A stretch of 64,000 nt of DNA from Morinoia aosen (lineage: Eukaryota; Arthropoda; Malacostraca; Amphipoda; Talitridae): contig CM059570.1 of assembly GCA_030386875.1 (NCBI GenBank), forward strand, positions 37,191,422 to 37,255,421. The letters are read 5' to 3'. The position numbers and the translations under genes are program-made. The notes under the pieces were generated by a model, which saw nothing but the letters and a program-made list of their open reading frames with translations, made no database searches and was not told the DNA's origin. Every line of letters begins with the position of its first letter. Position 1 is the stretch's first letter. Shown here piece after piece: positions 24,051 to 35,600 of the stretch.

Positions 24051-24067
24051 AAGTGAAGCTTATATAA

Positions 24068-24772
24068 GTTATGTTAGGTTAGGATATTAGGTTAAATTAG
24101 GATAGGTTTTGTGGTTTAGATAGGTTATGTTGTTAAGGACAAATTATGTTGGGTGAAGAAAAGTTTTTTTGGGTTAGAATATGTTTAGTATTGTAAGGAT
24201 AGGATATGTTGGTAAGGATCGGTTATGTTTGTTAAGATACGTTATGTGTGATTGGGATAGGTAATGCTGGGTTATGATAGGTTCTCATAGGTCTTGTCGG
24301 GTTAGGATAGATGATGTTGGTTGTAATAGGTTATGTTGGTTAGGATAGGTTATGCCGGGTTAGGATGGGTTATGTGAAGTTAAGATAGTTTATGTAGGGT
24401 TAAAATAGGTTATGTAGAGTTAGGATATGTACGTTGGGTTAGGGTAGGTATTGTTGTTAGATTGGGTTATGTTAGGTTAAGATAGGTTATATTGTTTAGG
24501 ATAGGTTTTGTCTGGGTAAAATAGGTTCTGTCTGAGTAGAATAGCTTATGGCGGGATAGGATAGGTTATTCTGGGTGAGGATATGTTATTTTGGGTAAGA
24601 ATAGGTTATATTGGATAAAGATAGGTTGTGTTGGATTAGGATAGGTTATGTTGGTTTAGGATAGGTAACGTGGTTTGTGATGGGTTACGATTGGTTATGT
24701 TGGGTCAGGATAGGTTATGTTGGGTTAGGATACATTATGTTGCATTGGGATAGGTTATGTTGGTTTATAATC
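24068..24772 (+). repeat. Degenerate TTAGG-like minisatellite
   Basis: About 700 bp of imperfect tandem units of roughly 20 bp, of the form GGTTAGGATAGGTTATGTTG, with many substitutions and small indels. The core TTAGG is the arthropod telomere motif, but spacing and decay show an interstitial array and not a chromosome end. A short relative (GGTTAGGTTAGGAGAGG) appears near 26430. Confidence 0.8.
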
Positions 24773-24890
24773 AGGATCCACGTATAACTGAAGATATTGG
24801 CTGGAATTTCTATTGGTCTTGTTAGGCCATGAAATCTTTGTTTATACCTTTTTTAATTGTATTCAGTCTGACTATTATGCTATTAGTGGT

Positions 24891-25222
24891 GTTAGGGGAA
24901 ATGCAACCATTGTATTTAGGGGAAGTAGCACTTGAGTGGAAAATGAGTGAGGGCTTGAGGTGTTAGTTAGGTAGGCGTTCATGATGAAATGAAATATTGA
25001 TATGTTAAAGACAACCTGTTTTTGAGTTCACTGTTGTCCTGTGCTTTATGACGTACTAATTGTTTTATGAAGTTTGATCTAGTTAATAATCTTTTTTCTC
25101 CACTAATTGTTTTTATTACTTTTGTGTAGAAATTTGGCGTTCCCTTGAACTCCATAATAAATAAGGCCTTTTTGTCTTAGGATTGTCTTTGTTGTTTACA
25201 TGTAGGTTTGAAGTAAGTAATC
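24891..25222 (+). repeat. SINE-like repeat, diverged copy
   Basis: It retains 'GGGGAAATGCAACCATTGTATT', 'GAGGGCTTGAGGTGTTAGTTAGGTAGGC', 'GTTCACTGTTGTCCTG' and 'CTCCATAATAAATAAGGCC'. Borders are approximate. Confidence 0.65.
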
Positions 25223-25229
25223 AGCGATA

Positions 25230-27350
25230 TTTTGTCAGTGATGAGATGAAAGAATATTAACCAACTAGTTTGCATGGCTTGACAAAAAAACGGGATTCAA
25301 TACTTATCATGCACGAATTTTCAAGATATAGTTGACAAACAAATACAGTATATCTATCTTAACAGTCCCCGTGATAAGAAATGTTCTTGTACTTATGCAC
25401 TGGTGAAAGTCGTATCACAGAAACGGTCATTATAACTATCTTTATGAGCGTGATATAGAAATGGAAGTAACAGAAACAAACCAATAAACCAAGAGTTAAT
25501 GGTATTATTAGGTAGCAGCATGACCCGTGGAAATCCCAAGGACAATGTCATGGTTAAGCTAGATGGACTCGTGAAGAAGTTCTGTCAACATAATTTAATT
25601 TATGCTATCCTAATCTATCCTATACTAACCTATCCTGATCAAATTTTAAACATATCAATGAAGGTAGAGACGATCGTTCAATGTTACACTGAGGAATTCG
25701 GTATCCATGATACCGTAAACTCAAACATCCTATGTTTCTTACGAAGCGGACACGAAACAAATATATAAATAAATACACAACCGGTATTATTAGGTTAGAT
25801 TTTTTTTAGGAATATTTTAAGGAATTATTAAGTTATGCATTCTACTGTTATTTCTGAATTCTTTTAAAGCTTGCGAGTAAGTCATTAATACATGAAGATA
25901 GTCACAAAATGATCGAATACCTACATGACATATTTGCAAAGATATCTGGGTTTTAGATTTGCCTAACTTTGAAAGTTTAATCAGGCGTTTCAGACCAGGT
26001 GTGATTGGTAACACATGATTTTAGGGTCTTCTTATGTTGTTCATGTGGATAATGCTGATCTTTTGTTGAATTAGAAAGAAAATATCACAAAATAAGATTT
26101 TAAATTACATAATGGGTGAGAAATTGGATAGTTCTTATTTTGTGCTCACATTATATCAGCAGCATCATATGGTACCAGCTAATATCTCATCAATAAAAAG
26201 AAATAAGATTTGTTTTCTTCATAAGTATACTTAGTTCGTTATTATAAAACGAAATAGCACAAAAGTCTAGAAAATGTTATTTTTTCGGAGGGAATGGGTT
26301 TAAGGAACAAATAATACCCTTAAAGTGTGTCACACGCTTCTTCAATATAAATAAATATGAACGCAGTATTTATGAAACAGCTTTATGAAACATGTTAGGT
26401 GAATATTGGTTGTTATTTTAAGTTAGGAAAGGTTAGGTTAGGAGAGGTTTTGCGATATAGATTGAATTCTTTGTGTTAACGTGGCTTAAAAATTACATTG
26501 GCTGTATAATTTTTAAGGGACTTGTTATTGGTTTATTATTTTTGTTGGTGTTTAATTTCATAGGGAAATATTTCTTTAAATAATGTTGATTTGTGTGGAT
26601 GTTATGCTTTGTTTCGATCTAGTTCATTTGATTTAAAAGTTGTGTAATATGTCGCCACGTCAGCAGATGATGTTAAATATAGGTAATTGATTTAGGAATA
26701 AATAAACATAATTCTTATGTTTTTTACTTGTGTATCTGCTGCAGGTAATGTTGCAGGTAGGTAAGAAATACTCAAGTTTCAATGAACAACGATGAGTTGC
26801 TGGAAACATTTTTCTCAATGAAGGGAATGATGATTTTAATGAAATGAGATTCTTATGGATTGTATTGAATTAGAGTTAAGAGTGAAACATAGGATTTTGG
26901 TAGATTTTTTATAGTTTCGATGGTCAGGCTGACTTTTGTTAGCTATGAATGGAATGAGGGAAAGGAATCACAGATTTTAATGTAAATTTTAATTGACATT
27001 GGACGCTTTCAAGTTTTGCTATGTTGCAGGTATTCCTGGTAGGGAGGAGATGATCGCACAAAAAAGTGTTAGTGAGCATCATGAGTAGGGCATGGGAAGT
27101 TACATTTTAAGTCAATTAGATATGTGAGAAATTTATTTATTAGATGAAGCGATGAACCTAAGTTTTATTGTTTCATAACAACAATAGATACAGTGTTGTT
27201 GATTGACGCGTGCATAATGGTTGAGAGTAATTACAATTTTTGAGTGAATATTTCAAAGTAGGCTTATGACCATGTTAGGTTTGTATGTTACGTATGTTTT
27301 GTTTTGTTAGGAATTCAAATGAACACGTACTAATATTTTCTTCTGGATTT
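25230..27350. other. AT-rich spacer, nothing recognised
   Basis: An 89-codon open frame at 25499-25768 shows no recognisable motif. No RNA gene or element is apparent. Short TTAGG-like motifs occur near 26430. Confidence 0.35.
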
Positions 27351-27353
27351 TAG

Positions 27354-27435
27354 GTTACGTGGCGAAGAAAGCATCTGACGTTGTCTGCAATGAAGACGCT
27401 TTGTTTTGCAAGATAGCTGAACCATTTTCTGGCCG
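27354..27435 (+). CDS. Candidate internal exon of an unrecognised gene (2)
   Basis: An acceptor (GGATTTTAG, ending 27353) and a strong donor (GTAAGT from 27436) bound an 82-nt, GC-richer block. It is open only in the frame that starts with two leftover nucleotides (GT, then YVAKKASDVVC…EPFSG, then CG). That start phase is what the exon at 22201-22276 requires, giving a Cys codon across the junction. The ends also leave a phase that fits 40780-40922. No family is recognised. Confidence 0.35.
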
Positions 27436-27841
27436 GTAAGTACACAGAGTCCAAATCTAGTTCTTTATTTTAGGAATGTTTTGTGGGAAATGGTGCAACG
27501 TGTGTGTAGGAGTGAACGTAGTAAATAGGAACGTTTGTTCTAATGAATTTACGAAAGACAGAGGGAGAGAAAGAGAGAGGAGGAAGGCATTATTCAGTAT
27601 GGAGATGCAGGAATGCCAAATTTGTGGACAATGCTTATAGAAACGGTTAGTTGAAGATGAAGTTTATGAAATAAGACAAAAGTTGAAGATAATAGTTTTA
27701 GTTAAAAATAGGGGAAGACTTAACGTCTACCTAATTTTCAGTTTGGGAGCTTCACATTTCTGATTGTAAGTGTGTTACAGATAATGAAGTTGTGTACTTT
27801 GAAAGATTTTTTGCTTTGAGATTATATCTATATGTTTTATA

Positions 27842-28400
27842 CAGGGTAATTAGAAAAGAATGACACTATAATATTCATTTATTTTATGAAGGAAAAATAG
27901 CAAGAAAAAATATTTATAAAACAGCATTTTACTAACAGTCAAGTTTAACGCCCACTCGCCCCTATGCAGCACGAACATCAATACAATGTGAGAGTTGTTT
28001 TCAAATTTGTTGAAGCACATCATGATTAATTGAATTTGTTGCTGTTTTAATTTTATGTTTCACGTTTTCTGCGTCAGTTGGTTATGGCGGAACAAATCTG
28101 TTATTTTTCACAAACCCTTTAGAGAAAAACGATCAAAAATTATCAGGTCAGGAGATGTAGGAGGCCAATAATATAAAACAAATTTTTTGGCCTTTATTCA
28201 AGCTATTCATCAGAGAGAGGGTTTTCATTTGGAAATGCTCTATTTTTAAGTTCCAGTGTGGAGGCACCTCATTTAGTAGAAAAGTAAATCCATTTGAATA
28301 AGCTTGCATGAATGGGAAGAGCCAGTGTCGTAACATACAATTACTTACGAAGGATTTGATCAAGGAATGTGATTTCAATCACCGTGTGTTACATTTTTGG
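27842..28400 (-). pseudogene. Tc1/mariner-type transposase remnant with one terminal repeat
   Basis: Reading the minus strand across frameshifts gives VPPHWNLKIEHFQMKTL and then WPPTSPDL followed by F…GFVKNNRFVPP. This matches the common 'GAPPHW…WPPRSPDLTPCDFFLWGFVKD' end of IS630/Tc1/mariner transposases, with NSINHDVLQ and a degraded C-terminus after it. The last catalytic acid of the DD(E/D) triad lies in the SPDL block. The plus-strand left border reads TATACAGGGTAATTAGAAAAGAATGAC, where ACAGGGT is typical of a mariner-like terminal repeat next to a TA. The other end was not found. It is inactive, with several frameshifts and stops. Confidence 0.72.
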
Positions 28401-29050
28401 CGACGATATTATATTTGTGTTTGGAAGTTTTAATATTATAATTGGTTGTTATACTTCAGTTCATGATATATGATGGGTGTCAAAAGCATACAATTATTAT
28501 ATCATGAAAATAAGCCCACTCAGGAGAGAAATGTGAGGTTTTGAGCTCAGAGAAAGGTCTATTTTTGTGTAGTTTTTACAGTAGAATAAATTTGCATTTT
28601 TGTAGAGGTATTAATTTCTGTAGTTTATGGCAAATATTCCCATTACCTAGGATTACTATTATTATTATTGTTATTATTATCGTACAAGTATTTATTATTT
28701 ATATGCCTAATTCCGTACGTTGTTGTTAGTGTGCGCTGTGATTTTCTGTATGAACATTCATGTTGCATAAACGCCTTCTATCCTAATTTCATATGTAATT
28801 TTGTGCATTGTGTTATTGCTTCTTATATTTTAAATTGCAGTTGTGATTGAAACGTTTGTCAATACTATTAATGAATGGAAATAGATTTTGAATGGTTACT
28901 ATGAGTGTTGCCTGAGTATGTTGCAAATCGTGAGGTTTTTCACATCTTTTTATTTGATATGTTTCGAGGTCCCAGTGGGGTAAGTGTTACTACTGTTCAT
29001 TCTTAAATTTCATTGTAAGGATGCCAGAGACTCGTGCCATTGACTTTCTG
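28400..29050. other. Spacer with an ATT microsatellite
   Basis: An ATT-rich microsatellite lies at about 28660-28690. A weak fragment of the SINE-like head ('GAGAAATGTGAGGTTTTGAGCTCAGAG') lies near 28520-28555. Nothing else is recognised. Confidence 0.4.
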
Positions 29051-29052
29051 AA

Positions 29053-29415
29053 CCTCTCAGGGGGGTACAATTACTCGTATTGTATGTATGGCAATGAGCG
29101 CTCTCAGGGGGACTATGTGAGGGTCCAAGCTGAAGGTAAGGTAGGCCTTTATTTTGTTAGAATAAAATCAGTTTTTTGTTTTGTTACAGGCCATTACCTA
29201 TTGGTTATGTTCACTGTTGTGTTTTTTAGTACTTACTACGTGTTTCTTAATTTTTTCTTCTTTCATGAACTTATTTTTTAGCTTACTGTTTCTGTGCAGC
29301 TGGTGCATAGATTCTGCATTCCCGTAACCCCAAAATAAATGGTGGCTTAAACTCTTTTCCGACATCTTTTGTCGTGGTTAAGGGAGGCTAAAACTTTCTT
29401 ATATAATAATATAAT
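29053..29415 (+). repeat. SINE-like repeat upstream of the Helitron-like frame
   Basis: Near full-length copy: 'CTCAGGGGGGTACAATTACTCGTATTGTA', 'GAGCGCTCTCAGGGGGACTATGTGAGGG', 'GTAAGGTAGGCC', the pyrimidine-rich middle, 'AAATAAATGGTGGC' and the 'AAGGGAGGCTAAAACT' tail with an AT-rich end. It ends about 250 bp before the long frame. Confidence 0.75.
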
Positions 29416-29663
29416 TTATTTCCTGAAGGAGAATTGCTCTTTCTATTTCGTTCCTTATTACAATGGGAAATGATTTGTTTGTGCACTAACGTAATGTATG
29501 TTATCAGGATGAAAGTAATTTTGGTTTTTATATAGAGTTTTTGTTAAAGAATGGGATTAACCAATATTAATATGAGTGTTAGGAAATACATTGATAGGTA
29601 CACAAATGTGCATTACAGAAAATCTTTAAATTTTGTGATTTTTAAAAAATCTCATTTTATTAG

Positions 29664-32600
29664 ATGGCAAGAAAAAATCGCTGTGGAGCGTGCGGCAAGA
29701 AAGGCCATAAGGCTACCACCTGCACGGACAACAGAACAGATTCTGCTGACGGGGAACAAGCCTTGTCTAGTTCTTCAGTGTTCACTTCTCATCGAACGTC
29801 CCCATTAAGAAACGTCGAAGGAAGACGTTCACCTTCTTTATCCAGTGAAAGTTCATCAAAATCGTCTAGTAGACAAAGTTGTACGAAGTGCCGACAAACA
29901 GGACACAACGTTCGTCGGTGTCCACGACCGACGAAACTGAAGTCCACGACCTGCTCACTCAAAGACAATAGAAGAGATTCTGCTGACGAGGGACCAGCAT
30001 CGTCTTGTTCTTCAGTTTCTACATCTCGTCAAACGTGCTTTGTGTGTCAAGGGCATGCTTGCCAGTGCGGGAATTCTGCGAGTAACATCAGCGAAGAATC
30101 AACGGTAGGTTTTGCACCGAAAGAACAAGCAAAGAAGTGTCCTAAGTGTCGACAGGATAAGCAAAAGTGTACGTGTCCAGCAAGAAATGTTGAACCCACT
30201 TCCAGTCAAATTTCGATTTCTTCAGTTATGTCCAGTTCTTCTAGCAAACAAAGTTGTGGCAACTGTGGCTTAAGTGGACACAACGTCCGTCGGTGTCCGC
30301 AATTTAGGCGAGTGGTGAGGACTGGGAAAAGATCACAGTGCAGCAAATGTAATGAATTCGACCATATTCGGCGAAAATGTCCGCGTCTTGTGGCTGCACA
30401 AAGCGGTGCTAGTGTTCAAGATACGTCTCAAGAAAATGTTCCGCTTATTCCTGCTGACGAGGGACCAGCTTCGTCGAGTTCATCAGTTTCTACATCTCAT
30501 CAAACTTGTCCCGTGTGTCGAGGGCATGTTTGTGCGTGCGGGAATTCTACGAGTAACTCGAGGGAAGGAGAAACATTAGGCTTTGTACCGAAAGAACGAG
30601 GAGAAAATTGTATGAAGTGTCGACTGGATGGGCAAAAGTGTAGAAAGTGTCTAGGAAAAAATATCGAACTCTCATCTACTCAAATTTCGACTTCTTCACT
30701 TGTGTCTAATTCTTCTAGCAAACAAACTTGTGGGAACTGTGGCTCAAGTGGACACAACGTCCGTCGGTGTCCGCAATTAGGGCGAGTGTCGAAGACAGGA
30801 AAAAGATCACAGTGCAGCAAATGTCATAAATTTGGCCATATACGACGAAGATGTCCACTTTTTGCTGCTGCACAAAGCGATGGTGGTGTCCAAGATACGT
30901 CTCAAGAGAAATTTCCGATTACTCCTTTGGATGTTCCGATGGTCGAAACTGAACCTTCGGAGTTGGCGGAGGAGACTAATGAGATAGAAAATGTACGTTT
31001 GGATGGAAATGAAGAGGTGGTGTTACCAAGTGCACAGATTGAAAAGACACAAAAAATGGCAATTGGAAATGCACGTTTAGGTACAAATGAAGAGGTGGTG
31101 TTTCCAAGTGCGCAGATTGAAGGGACGCAAGAAATGGACATTGAAGATGACGTGGAAGGGCGAGAAGAGCTGATGGAGGTTAGTGGTGAGGAGGATGAGG
31201 AGGAAGACATGGGAGCAGTTGCGGAGGAACGGGTGGAGGAGAACGTCGTAGATGGAGTTGTCGAAGGCGAAGGACCTGTGATGTGTGCATGCTGTCATCG
31301 GAAATCTGTAGAAGACTATCCGTTAATTTTGAGAGCACTACCTCTAAATTATATTCGTCGGAAGTATGGAGATAGTACGAATTTTGGACCAAACAGCCGT
31401 GTGTGCTGGCATTGCGAATTTTATTTAAGACCGACTCGAAAGGTCAAATGGGTTCATGCGTGGCCCGCTGTTCTGTTCTCATTCTTGACTCAGAGACGCC
31501 TTGCTTTGAATCGAAAAAAATTTGTACAATTTCTTCCTCAAATTGTGCGTGAAATGTACTCCAATGTGGATCTGTCTCCCCAGATTGTTGCCCAATGGAA
31601 TCAAGAACCTGTGTTTATGGATATTACTGTCGAGAGGCGCAAATTTATGGCAACTCTCGGCGAGTATCGGATGCATACGACTTTTTTGAGTATCGAAAAT
31701 AAGTATCCGGTTCCTACCATTTTGTGCATGATGGGGTGCACTCTTTTTATCGATGACGAGGTGGGAGAAAAAATGTCGTTTCTTCCTGCCTGTCATTATT
31801 TGTCGACAATTTGTCCTGATTTTAAAGCTTTTGATGCCAATGGCTCGTACTTCAATGGCGCAAGAGCTGATTGGCCATATCAATTCAAAGAACTGAACCG
31901 GTGGCTAGTGTCACCGTCAATTCATATTGATCGCAAGCAGGGTCTTTGTATTGCAATGTGTGGCCCTTCGGTACACGCTGACGGCCGTTCGCAGTTTGTA
32001 CATGTGCCGCGACACCCGATCTTGAAAGAAAAATCACCTCTAGTACAGGATGTGCTTGCGCCTGTAGTCGCGACACCCAACATCATCAGGCAGGGACGAA
32101 CCAGTGAGAAAAACACCAGCTACGCTGTTTTGAAGCAGAAAGGTGGCATGGGATTGGGGACCTTTACGATAATGCCTCGTGCTGTTGTTGAAATTCAGAA
32201 ATGTTCTCGTGAGCTTGCAGGAGCCCATGCGCTCGCCATAAGGAACAGGCCGGAAATAGCCCAAAGTTTTACTGAGGAACTCAGGACAGATGACTTTTTC
32301 GTCGAAGATGTAGTGAGGGACACTGCCACCTTATTCGATTTCTCAGAGGAGGCAGTGGGTCCTGTGGTTGCCTGTGGCACGTTTGTAGACATTGGTGACG
32401 TGATGCACGCGTATAAAGTTTTTGAGCACCGAATGGAGGGAGACATTGAAGACGATAGGCGTCCTGAGGTGAGGGTTCAGCGAAGCAACCACTTGGATTG
32501 CCTGCAGTTAGCGCATCGCGCTGACAACAAGGGCCTTACTCCTTTCGAAGTGCCCCAATTTCGTAGCCAGCGAGCTGCTCCGACGTCTGGCTGTGTGATT

Positions 32601-35600
32601 CACGTCACTGTGAACTGTATCGTCCATTGTCGCCCTTTACACCGCGGGCTGTTGAAAGAAATGTGGAATGCAAGAAACGATGGATTGCATCGAAGTCTCA
32701 ACAACCTAGTGAAAGTGATGGTGACGGGAAGCCGTGGTGCTGTGCGTTGCCAAACAGCGGGAAGGGCTGTTGAAGTACGTCTGCTGGAACAACAAAATTT
32801 ACCACATCCACTTCCAGCTGATGAGAATTTATCGACTGTGGTTGCGCGTGCCTTGCGACATTGTTGCCGTGTTGCTTTGGTGTCTGTGACCGAAGGCCCA
32901 TTAGATGTGTTGGTGGGACAAAGCGATGATCCCGTCGTAATTGTTGACGCCCACGATCGCCCTGTCGTGCGTCTTCAGGTTGAAACGGGAAACAGTCATT
33001 ACTTGTTAATGGCAGTTCACACTCACTTCGACGGAGGTCGCTGTGTTGTGAAATTGGTGTTTCGCTGGCGTGAAAACTGGCGGTGGTATACCATTCGCGA
33101 TGGAGATGTAAATAGGTTAACGAGAGAATCGCCTGAACGTGGCCCCTTCGAAATTCTTGTTTACGCTACTCGTAATGAAAGCATGTGTCTCCGCAAAGAA
33201 GAGTTCATGAATTTGAGTGGAGGTCAAACCAAGATGAGGTGCTCTGTCCACCCGCATTTTTACCTCATGAGGGAGTTCCCTCACACTCAGCTGAGATGTT
33301 GCCATGGCGACTGCAATAGTGGCATTCGGTGGAGGTGCAGTCATGGTCATGGGACGTTGGCTCCTTGCGCTGCTGGGGTGTGCCCGAAGCACGGGAAGGA
33401 GTTGATGGAATTGCCCACGAACACTTTAGTGGCCCGAAGGCCAGTGGGGGAAAGATTAGTTCGAAACCGGGGCACTGAAGAGCCTGTTGTCGCTCGTCGT
33501 GACGAGGCCCAGGAGCTGGACGTGGACATTCGTGGAGATGCTGAAGCGGTAACTGGTGCGGGTGACGAGGAGCTTGTCGTTACCACAGACATGTTAGTAG
33601 ACGTCTCAGATTTCGATCCAAGTGTTGCTCTAGTCACGAAGCCCGTGCCGCGTATGTACGACGCCAATTTGGCCGGTGTGTCCTCACATTTTTTGGAAAC
33701 GGCTGTTTTGAGAAGTTTTCAGCGAGTTTCGCTGGACCGTAAGCCTCCTGTTATTTTACAGCAGATGCTGCAGCACCTTCACAGTCTTACCCCTGATAGC
33801 TATTTGCCCCTTCTGTATCCAGAGGGAGCTCTCTTCCCTACGATATTCTTCAAGTCCATAGATGGCGCTGTAGTGGGAGCTCTTCCAATGCCGAGCTTTT
33901 TTGAGCGTGGCAAAAAGAAGTGTGCCGGGGGGTTGGCCAGTCTTGAAGACCATATACAAGTTCGGATGCGGGACAGTCGGAGCCTGACGTCCCGCGATCC
34001 TGACTACATGTGCTTCTGCTTCGATACGGTACTCAATCGCACCTTTCAATTCAACTCCTGCAGTGTGGCAGTGAAAAGAGGGTTGGAGCACATCGTGCGC
34101 CCCGAGGTGCGTTGTGAGAATCGAAGGGCCGATGCGATGAGCGATCATATCGACTCTCGTCGGGAAGTCAAAAGGTTGTCGTCGCTGGTGCGCGAGGCAG
34201 CCTGGGACTATTTCGTCACAATAACTATGAACGAAAGCGACACTGTTGGCATACGAGTCATAAGAGAAGCAGCCGAAGCTATCTACCCTCCCGGAAGTGA
34301 AGAACTCAACGATCTACTGCAGAACATGTGCGCCTTGATGTGTCGTGTTTGGAGTCGGTGGGTGAAGATATTCTTTGACATCATTCTGAAGAGCCCTGAG
34401 CGACCTCTTGGTCACGTACGTTCGTACTGGGCGCGCATGGAGTTCCAGGATAAAGGAGCTATGGGGAATCGTCCGCACGTTCATGCAGGTGTCACGCTGC
34501 AGCCTGGTTCTGATTTGAATGAAAACCTTGCAAGAATCGTGAACGACAGCAATCAGCTGTTTTCTGCCCGGCATGGCACTGACTTCGACTCATTGCACGC
34601 GAAGGGCTTGGTGAAAGACTACCCTGACTTCGTTAAGCTGATGGAGCTGGGGTATAGGTTGACGCAGCACGATTGCGGGAAGAGCAAGTTCCGGTGTCAA
34701 AAGCGCATGGCCGATGGATCGATGACCTGTCGAGTTCCCCGTCATCCCCGGAGTGTTTTCTCTTCATTCAAAGAAGGTCCAACCAACAAATTGTATGACC
34801 ATGAGGCTAGAGAGCGTCTGCTCGCCATTGGTCTGGCGTATCGAAATAATTATGGTGAACTGCAGGTGGAGAAGGAACTTATCGGAGGTCGCTGGCAGTA
34901 TCAAACTGCTTCAAATGTCATCAGTGTTCCTGTAGTGCCCCAGTTGTTTGTGATTTGCCGGTCAGTCATAAATGTGCAACTGTGTGACCGGCGCATGGTG
35001 ACCTCGTACATGTGCAAGTACGTGAGTGGCGTTGACGAGAAGCGCGACGTGGTTTTGACTGTGAAAGATGACGCTCCTGACGTGCTCAACGTCGACGCTA
35101 GGCCACTCTTCAATGCCAAGATAACTGGGGCTGCAAAAGCTGAGCAGCGAATCCGTGCCAATGCGCCCGAACCTCTCGCCAGAGAACTTTCCCTCTCAGA
35201 AATGACATGGTTCACTTTGAAGTTACCCTATATTTTAACCAATGTCACTTTTGTAGAAGTTAGCACTGAGCAACCGGAGTATCGTCGTGCCGTCCGCAAG
35301 ATACCTCGTGGACCAGCAAGGAGGTTGATTGCTGACGATGGTTCGCTCAAGTGCGTCAATGTTCGCGTTGGACTGCCTGCTTGGCGCCAGTGGAGTCGTC
35401 ACCAGGTGCTAATGATGAGGGACTGTATCGAGTCTGACTATCATGCAGACCGAACGACTACGTTCAGCTTCCGCCCTCCCGAGTTGATGTCGGTGAGACG
35501 GTTGGAAGCCTACTTCAAATGGTTTGTCGTAGACAATGCTAAAGAGTTTGCAGCGTCCGAGAATCTGAGTGAGCACCCATTGATTGACGGTTGTTGCAGA

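Noticed and set aside
24068-24772. TTAGG-like array as a chromosome end
   Set aside because: The units are degenerate, about 20 bp long, and have complex sequence on both sides. A telomere would be near-perfect 5-bp repeats at a terminus.
29551-29808. An 85-codon frame overlapping the start of the Helitron-like frame
   Set aside because: It is out of frame with the zinc knuckle that starts at 29664 and is cut by stops within the long frame. It is a shadow.
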